From: Mesocentrotus franciscanus
Taxonomy: Eukaryota; Echinodermata; Echinoidea; Camarodonta; Strongylocentrotidae
Direction: 5' to 3'
DNA: 64,000 bases
NCBI GenBank assembly: GCA_037976565.1
Contig: CP137668.1
Span: 6,446,496-6,510,495, forward strand
Shown: one piece after another, positions 58,732-64,000 of the stretch
Position numbering within the stretch: the stretch's first letter is position 1
Layout: each line of letters opens with the position of its first letter
Notes under the pieces: generated by a model
The model's input: the letters and a program-made list of their open reading frames with translations, nothing else
Told to the model about the DNA's origin: nothing
Databases searched by the model: none
Program-made: the position numbers and the translations under genes

Positions 58732-61700
58732 GGTGGTGGTGATGATGATAATGGTTATGATGGTGATGACTGATGGTGGTGGTGGTGGCATTGGTGATGA
58801 TGATGATAATGAGGATGAAGCTGATGATTATAGTAGGCCTAGTGATGATAACCAACTTACTCAACATTACCTGCAATATTATTACATAAGGCTGAGAATG
58901 TTGATGAGATTATGATATTTTCTTCGCATAAGCATGTCCTTGCACTAGATTTGATTTCTGTAGTATTGTTTTAACAATTCTGAAATTTTATTCATTTATT
59001 TTATAAATTGTTATGTATTTTCTAGGTTGGTACAGTTGATCCAGTTGGAGATTTCAAGGCCATTGTCTCACAGAAAGATGAAGATAGATTTAAGGAAGGT
59101 AAGATACACCCTCCTGTAATATGATGTTCAGAAATACCATACATGGTTACCAATTTTTACCAAGTGTGCAAAACAAAAAGCTATAGAGAAAATGTGCAAA
59201 ATACAGTAACATTTTCCACAAAGCGATTTTACTATCACATATTTTTTATCCAAGGTTTCAAGCAGGTTTTTTTTTGTACAGTTCAACGAGCAGAAAGAAG
59301 GTAATTTTAGAATGTCAAGGATTGATTATCATTAAATATGTAACTGCAGAAACAATATATGTCATAGATACTGCATACATCATGATTATCATGCACAGTG
59401 TTAGTGAAGATGACCAAAATATAACCATTTCCACTATTTCTTGTACTCTTTGATAATATTCCCACTGAATTTCTCAGTTCAGAAAGTTGTTGGTTAGTAG
59501 AATGTGTTCATACATCTCCTGTAGTATATAAATGTGAGTGCCGTTTGTCCTTTCAGCTGCTGATCAGATGGGAAGGAGAATTTTACAGCTGGTCAAGGAA
59601 TCATTTGGTGCCCAGCTTTACCGTAAAGCCATGGACTGTCTCAGGGTCTACAGGGAACAAGCAATACAGGTAACATATTTCGGGCTTTTGATATTAAAGT
59701 GGGTGTATGTTTTATCATGATTTGTGTCCTGAATTCGATATAGTTTTCAATTCAATAATCATTTTATTAAAAAGGTTAATATCTGCATTGATTTTGATTA
59801 TCGAAATTGTTATGAACATGTGAAAAGATTATTGACAGATCACAACTTGAGCACTAATTTCCTACCCACTCCTTACCGAACAACAGAATTAGTGCAATTT
59901 TTCGAAAGAAGATGTTGCATGGATAATATCATTGAATCCGTCAAATTTGTCCACATTTCTCTGCAGCTGAGTGAACCAGAAACATTCAATGCTTATCTGA
60001 GGAAACTGAAGGATGAACTCAAAGAACTCTTGAAAGTAGATTTCTGGCAAGATGTAACAAAAGGTAAGATTAAAGGTGTTGCTTGTTTGTTACAATTATA
60101 TTTTAAATAGCAAGGAAGCAAGTTATATCGAAAATATGTACTTGTATTGATGTGAAGTATGAGCTTTTTCTTTGACTGTTTGTCTCTAGGCATATTACAA
60201 AAATGGGATATAGCGTGGTATAGGAAACCACTCGCTCATTTGCACGCATGCTGAGTCGTGGGAAAGAAGAGGCCATCGGGTGTGATGAAATGAATTTGCT
60301 AACGTGCAGAGTAAACGGTGGTTTTCCATGTCACAATAGTGCCAGAGAATTATTTTGAGTCAACAGCTGAAAGATTAATCCTTGTAATATTTAAGGACAT
60401 TACAGCATAATTACAAATATATGCATGTAATATGAGTGTGTACAGGTTTCTTCAATTATTTCCACTTTAAAGGTATAGCCCAGTTTTGGAAACGCCCCTC
60501 TCTCAAAAAAATGAAATGGAAGCTCTCATTACCAATCATGTGAAAGAATATGTTTTGACTAATACGTGATGATACAAATTTTGCCGGGAAAGTCGGGAAA
60601 CCGCCTACGAATTGATATATTTCGTAAATTATTATATCTATTGGGACCAAATAGATATCGCGCATGTGGTCGCGTAGTCCCATATACATCTTTCTGTGTA
60701 CAGTGCTTGTAAATTTACCAAGACTGGGCCAAATTTCTGATCATTTTGATGATTCCAGAACCTTGCAGTACACACCAATACTTATATGCTAGATGATCAA
60801 CCTTTTCTGATCGATTCCACAACGTTTCTTTCACAATGCAATCGCATGACCAGAACTGGTCTTTCTCTTTAATACTCAGACACCATTTGCAATTGTCCCA
60901 CTCCTATATAAGTCAAATGTGTGCAGCTTGGAATACTTTCATTACATGGCATTTGTATTCTTCCATTGCTATCTTGCATCAAGGAAAGTATGTTTTTGTG
61001 ATACCCCAGTTACACCAAGGAGTCCTACACAAGACCTAACAAAGAAATTCACCCTACCGCCAATATGATAGACAGTAGAGGGCGACCTTCCTCTCACAAT
61101 GCGCAGTAACCATATCGGGGAAGACGATGAGATAAGGTTTCTTCCAGCTTCCATAGAGAATGTACAGAATGTAGTGTAAAAAAAATCCCTGATTTTACTT
61201 AAATATTGTTCAGGTCTCATGAACTCCCCTGATGATTTCATAAGATCTACGTAGGCACCATCACAATCTGTTGCTTATATTTTATTAGTTCCGAAACTAT
61301 CATTTCCATCAAACCAGTTCTAGACCCATTGTATTGGTATTGGACCCTGAAGTGCCTTTGCCACATATACCCAGGGCCAGTGCTGCCCTCTCCGGCTGAA
61401 TACGGTAGTGGTGATAGCGAGAATTAATTTCCACGAATAGCCAAGACATCCGTCAGTTTGGAGTTGGTTTGTCAGTGTGACTTGAATAAGATATACCTGC
61501 ATAGAAGATGTACGGTAATGCATTCATTGTAGCAGTAATGATTGAACTTCATTCAATGTTTCTTCTAACAGATGGCCTCACTCTCATCGATGTTACAGAA
61601 GCAAGCGACAGCAAAGTATCTAAAGATGAAGCTGACAAGGTATGCTTTAATGATTCCCACCTGTCATTATGAGATGCGGAAGTTTTCAATGATTTTAATA

Positions 61701-63046
61701 TTCATAATGGTTTGTTTAGGTTAATTTGTTAATTATTGACAATTCATGACCTCAACGATGTAAGATGATGTACAGAAAGAACTGCAGTACACTTTGGAGA
61801 TGGAGCGTCTTGTCAGATCAATCTTGTTCTAGATCCTCCAAACTTTAATTGCATTGTCAGCTTTTTCAAGGGAGTCTCTTACACTATTTCAAATTCTGAT
61901 ACTTGGAAGATGCTTTTAAAGGCATCGTTTAACAATGTTAAATCTGAGATGCATGGCCCTACGTGTTATCAGTGTCTGTGATATGGTGTAATAGTGAAGC
62001 CCTAAAAAAATTGCGCTTCAAAGTGATCATGAAGTGCCTCAAAAAAGTAATAATCTTTGAGTGACCGGTTTTACCATACTCATTTTCTGCAATAGACTGT
62101 AGTGTTAGGAAAACCGTTAGGAAAACTAAAAATGAAATTTCAATTTCCAGTCATAATTATCTTGATAATCAGACAGGGGATCGGCTTGTAAAAGTCATGG
62201 GATTCCTGACTGACCTAAAGGTTTATAATTATGATTGCAGCATGAGCTAAATCCAGGATTTTGTTTCAGAATCTGAGGCAATGTTACCAATTCACTTTAA
62301 TATTATGTTCCATGTTCTTTGTATAGTTTATTCAAGAGGAGGAAGTTCCAATGGAAGACGAGCCAGCTGCAGCCAATGAGGAAGAAGATGCTGATGATTT
62401 GGTGAGTGTAATCAGTGTGCAAACCCCCTTTAGGGATATCTTGTAAGATTAAGATAAACCAGTTTTCATGAACAACAGACAATGTAGTAGACTACAAGGA
62501 TTAGCTCAGTCTTTTATAAGGAGAGGAGACAACATGAATACTGCTGTTTCTGAACTGCTTGCACTTGTAAAATTGTAGCAATTGTGACCTCTTATTTTTG
62601 CCATATTTGAAGGTCCCAACACGATACCCCCTATAAAAACCAAAACAAAACAACACTATCTAGTGAATATCATTTAATTACAGAATTTAACTTTTTAACA
62701 ACATAGAAAATGATTATGAAATAAGAATTTAACCTTTAATCGTTGTGAAAGGGAAAATTGTCAAAGGAATATTTTTCCAGATAGATTAGCTCTGGTAAAT
62801 CTTTACATATGTCCTTTGATATGAAGAAAAAAAATTCTGGTCATCTCTCCTTCTCCACTCTCCAAAATGGAATGAATGATAGTAATTATAATGATAAGGA
62901 GGAATATGAAAATATGTCAATGTACCTCTTTTTTGCATGGGCATGATTAGCACTGTCTTCATTGATGCAGGAATAAATTTTTAAAACAAAAAAATTGTAA
63001 CTTTATCCATTTTACTCTTATTCTTCTGCAGCTGGATATGTTGTAA
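46517..63046 (+). CDS. XRCC5: Ku80 (X-ray repair cross-complementing 5), DNA end-binding subunit of the Ku heterodimer
   Basis: Twenty coding exons: 46517-46534, 48138-48251, 48749-48920, 49303-49480, 49958-50137, 50540-50654, 51616-51751, 53679-53791, 54761-54961, 55738-55828, 56420-56480, 56956-57028, 57403-57596, 58407-58512, 59026-59098, 59557-59669, 59967-60063, 61572-61639, 62327-62401, 63032-63046. They sum to 2,193 nt (730 residues plus TAA), against about 732 in human. Every GT-AG junction is in phase. Domains are a von Willebrand A-like N-terminus (7-215), the Ku core beta-barrel that encircles DNA (220-530), the helical C-terminal domain (585-700), and an acidic tail with the DNA-PKcs-binding motif. 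Ku80 pairs with Ku70 in the nucleus, loads on broken DNA ends and recruits end-joining factors. The gene looks intact. Confidence 0.97.
46889..46948. repeat. CTAGAT-type hexamer repeats in Ku80 intron 1
   Basis: Repeated CTAGAT units, with variants such as CTAGGT, over about 60 bases. Related AGATCTAGA sequence recurs near 47022. Confidence 0.75.
48138..50137 (+). CDS. XRCC5: Ku80 exons 2-5: von Willebrand A-like domain
   Basis: Exon 2 carries EAIVIVLDVGPSMNQAAPGN. Exon 3 (48749-48920) has VFAESKDEIALILFGTPGSA. Exon 4 (49303-49480) has DALIVAMDLIHDAISEK and the RIILFSDLGEEF strand. Exon 5 (49958-50137) has a Gly/Asp-rich loop (TDGGGGGDGDDARD) and ends EVNGCIYSF. The DxGxSM-like motif is DVGPSM. 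The domain contacts Ku70 and end-processing partners. The Gly-rich loop occupies the place of a variable loop in vertebrate Ku80. Confidence 0.95.
50540..57596 (+). CDS. XRCC5: Ku80 exons 6-13: core DNA-binding barrel
   Basis: Exon 6 (50540-50654) holds RPTPWKVNLEIGSELKIPVS. Exon 7 (51616-51751) ends DDEETEVEKEDQVE. Exon 8 (53679-53791) opens GYRYGNDIIPISEED, close to the human GFRYGSDIVPF. Exon 9 (54761-54961) has AQPDDQAAAMSFSALVNALY and FLAPHIKATYE. Exon 10 has ALFYIELPFAEDLRMYTFMS. Exon 13 (57403-57596) has CLMHRALNPDDPIPGIESAI. This is the ring that threads onto DNA ends, and no residue block expected of the core is missing. Confidence 0.95.
51884..52418. repeat. Three tandem copies of a 178-bp unit
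   Basis: Units beginning TGAATAAATCTGATGCC start at 51884, 52062 and 52240, with an identical period of 178 bp. The copies are almost identical (a G/A change in GGTAC[G/A]TAAATAG is the one seen). They lie in the Ku80 intron between exons 7 and 8. Confidence 0.95.
52625..53526. mobile_element. Complex repeat with GCCTCCG ends and internal 144-bp tandem units
   Basis: It starts ATGCCTCCGCTACAAAG with a small hairpin and ends GGCGGAGGCAT plus a hairpin CGACTGCGCGCAGTCG. Inside, units of 144 bp carry CAATGAACTGATTAGATTTT and AGGTCAAAGGTCA. It looks like a non-autonomous DNA element. A smaller inverted-repeat element (53170-53331) sits inside it. Confidence 0.75.
53170..53331. mobile_element. 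Nested MITE with GGGACTTTTAGATTT ends
   Basis: A 162-bp element whose left end GGGACTTTTAGATTT and right end AAATCTAAAAGTCCC are inverted repeats, with the similarity extending about 40 bp to CACGTCG-like and GTGGACTGC-like blocks. It interrupts one of the 144-bp units of the surrounding repeat. Confidence 0.8.
53812..53841. repeat. AT dinucleotide repeat
   Basis: (AT)n just after Ku80 exon 8. Similar AT runs occur near 8858-8880 and 24039-24058. Confidence 0.9.
53870..54260 (-). mobile_element. TTAA-flanked MITE, copy 2
   Basis: A 391-bp copy inverted relative to the copy at 3347, inside the Ku80 intron between exons 8 and 9. The ends are TTAA plus AGATAAAGTTGAGTTCTGG, and the inverted AGAAGGTTGAGTTCTGG next to TTAA. 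It is similar to copy 1 along nearly its whole length. Confidence 0.85.
57670..57872 (-). mobile_element. tRNA-His-like SINE, copy 2
   Basis: In a Ku80 intron. The minus-strand head has a CTGTGAA loop and B box GGTTCAAATCC. The body includes GGTACCCATTTACGTCACCT then GGGTTGAGTG, matching the copy at 40378. Confidence 0.75.
58407..60063 (+). CDS. XRCC5: Ku80 exons 14-17: nuclear localisation and C-terminal helical domain
   Basis: Exon 14 (58407-58512) has PARKKAKVDDE, a likely nuclear localisation signal matching human TAKKLKTE in position. Exon 15 (59026-59098) has VGTVDPVGDFKAIVSQKDED. Exon 16 (59557-59669) has LVKESFGAQLYRKAMDCLRV. Exon 17 (59967-60063) has ETFNAYLRKLKDELKELLKV. These form the helical arm that recruits DNA-PKcs in vertebrates. 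Confidence 0.93.
58520..58830. repeat. GAT/GGT triplet tract in a Ku80 intron
   Basis: A long (GAT)n(GGT)n tract starts a few bases after the exon 14 donor. Long open frames on both strands (poly-Asp, poly-Gly, poly-His) are repeat translations, not genes. Confidence 0.95.
60467..60872 (+). mobile_element. TTAA-flanked MITE, copy 3 (variant left half)
   Basis: A 406-bp copy in the Ku80 intron between exons 17 and 18, flanked by TTAA on both sides. The right half (from about 60677, CCCATATACATCTTTCTGTG) matches copy 1 closely. The left half is different sequence but still ends in a related inverted repeat (AGGTATAGCCCAGTTTTGG). Confidence 0.8.
61572..63046 (+). CDS. XRCC5: Ku80 exons 18-20: acidic tail and stop
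   Basis: Exon 18 (61572-61639) reads DGLTLIDVTEASDSKVSKDE, matching human DGITLITKEEAS. Exon 19 (62327-62401) is acidic (EEEVPMEDEPAAANEEEDAD). Exon 20 is five codons, LDML then TAA. The end EEEDADDLLDML matches the human GDVDDLLDMI motif that binds DNA-PKcs. Confidence 0.93.
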
Positions 63047-64000
63047 AGTTCTGAACCCCGTGATCACATCAAAACCAGGTGAAGTTTACTCCTTCATCGT
63101 CCGATATGCTCAACTTAACTCTTCAGCAGTTGGCCTTGTAATGTATAGTTGTTCCTTCAAAAAGACGATCTCCAAAAGATGAACATTCTTCCCTTAACTG
63201 AAATTATGTATAGATAAAATAATCGTTCATGTCTGTTGATCATTGTATTCCAGCAATTACCTCAAGCAGAAGCCTGTTGCATAAGTCATGCAATGCAAGT
63301 TTGTATGAGCAGTTGCAAATATTTAAAAAATTTAATCAGAATTAGGATATTTTCTACATTTTCTTTATTTTTTACTGCAGTAGTTGAGATTAATCATGAT
63401 TATTATTAATGGCATAGTTCTTTGTTTTAACTTTGACAAATCTTTTGATTCTATAATTTCTTAATGTTGTCAATTTATAATAACATGCAAACTGTAGAGA
63501 AACAGTACTTTTTTTTTTATAGTAGTGAGCTGTTATTAATGTAAAATTCTGTAAAATGATATGTATTTATATTGTTAATAATACTTGCCCACCTTTCGTA
63601 GCCATGAGCCAAGTGTAGAATAATTTTTGTTAGACCAACAACTCCACATAGGTATACACAATTCAGGACATAATATCTGGTGTCCCTTCTCTAAACTTAC
63701 GGAGAAATATGTTTATTTGAAAATAGGAACCAAGAGTTCAAAAAGGCTGGAGGTATGTTGGAGATCTGATACTAGGAATAAGTCATATTTGGGCCATATT
63801 TAGACACATAAATCACAAATATTTTATAAACTTGTTAAGCTGACCTAGCTGCAAATATGTTGGCCAAAAGCTGCTAGGCAATTGCATATTAACATCCTAG
63901 TCATTATATAGAATTATTATACAAGTAGAGCATGATTTTCAGTTGGTAATGTCTTAAAAATGTACATAAACTGGAAGACATCTTACTTTTGAGTATAGAC
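63047..64000 (+). other. 3' flank and presumed 3' UTR of Ku80
   Basis: AT-rich sequence with no coding signal. I found no AATAAA in this stretch, so the polyadenylation site is not identified. Variant hexamers such as TATAAA near 63825 occur. Confidence 0.5.

Noticed and set aside
58213..58915. Long open frames on both strands (poly-Asp/Gly, poly-His, poly-Ile/Thr)
   Set aside because: They are translations of a GAT/GGT triplet tract inside a Ku80 intron.
1..64000. CRISPR arrays, phage or bacterial operons
   Set aside because: No evenly spaced direct repeats of that type and no compact operons. The window is a eukaryotic genome.

Overview
This is an animal genomic window: AT-rich, intron-rich, with GT-AG introns, no operons and many short dispersed repeats. 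Two protein-coding genes were rebuilt by hand from splice sites and reading phase. They lie head to head. The repeats (tRNA-derived SINEs, many MITE-like elements, degraded non-LTR retrotransposons) and the close-to-human Ku80 suggest a marine deuterostome, perhaps an echinoderm. That placement is inference from repeat style, not proof.

From about 1.2 to 39.7 kb the minus strand carries one 28-exon gene for a protein of about 1,681 residues that I cannot name. It has an acidic/serine-rich N-terminus, a pair of CxxC motifs, a charged coiled coil, a long Pro/Lys/Glu-rich PEVK-like middle, a second coiled-coil region, and a C-terminal tandem of degenerate EF-hand-like helix-loop-helix units. All 27 intron phases agree, provided one base missing from an A5 run in exon 1 is allowed for. 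Its first intron (28.5-39.0 kb) is about 10.5 kb and holds SINE and MITE-like sequence but no other gene I can support. Another intron (10.1-13.1 kb) holds a plus-strand exon-like fragment that resembles the N-terminus of Crypton/KIAA1958-type proteins.

From about 39.7 to 46.4 kb is the intergenic region between the two 5' ends. It holds a SINE, microsatellites, a nested pair of non-LTR retrotransposon 3' fragments, and a longer minus-strand non-LTR element with endonuclease and reverse transcriptase domains broken by several frameshifts.

From 46.5 to 63.05 kb the plus strand carries the complete Ku80 (XRCC5) gene: 20 coding exons, 730 residues, from MGSKEK to the conserved acidic tail ending DDLLDML. 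Ku80 pairs with Ku70 to bind DNA ends in non-homologous end joining. Its introns hold two copies of a TTAA-flanked MITE of about 400 bp (a third copy is in the other gene), three near-identical 178-bp tandem repeats, and a complex repeat with three perfect DR1 nuclear-receptor-type motifs spaced exactly 144 bp apart.
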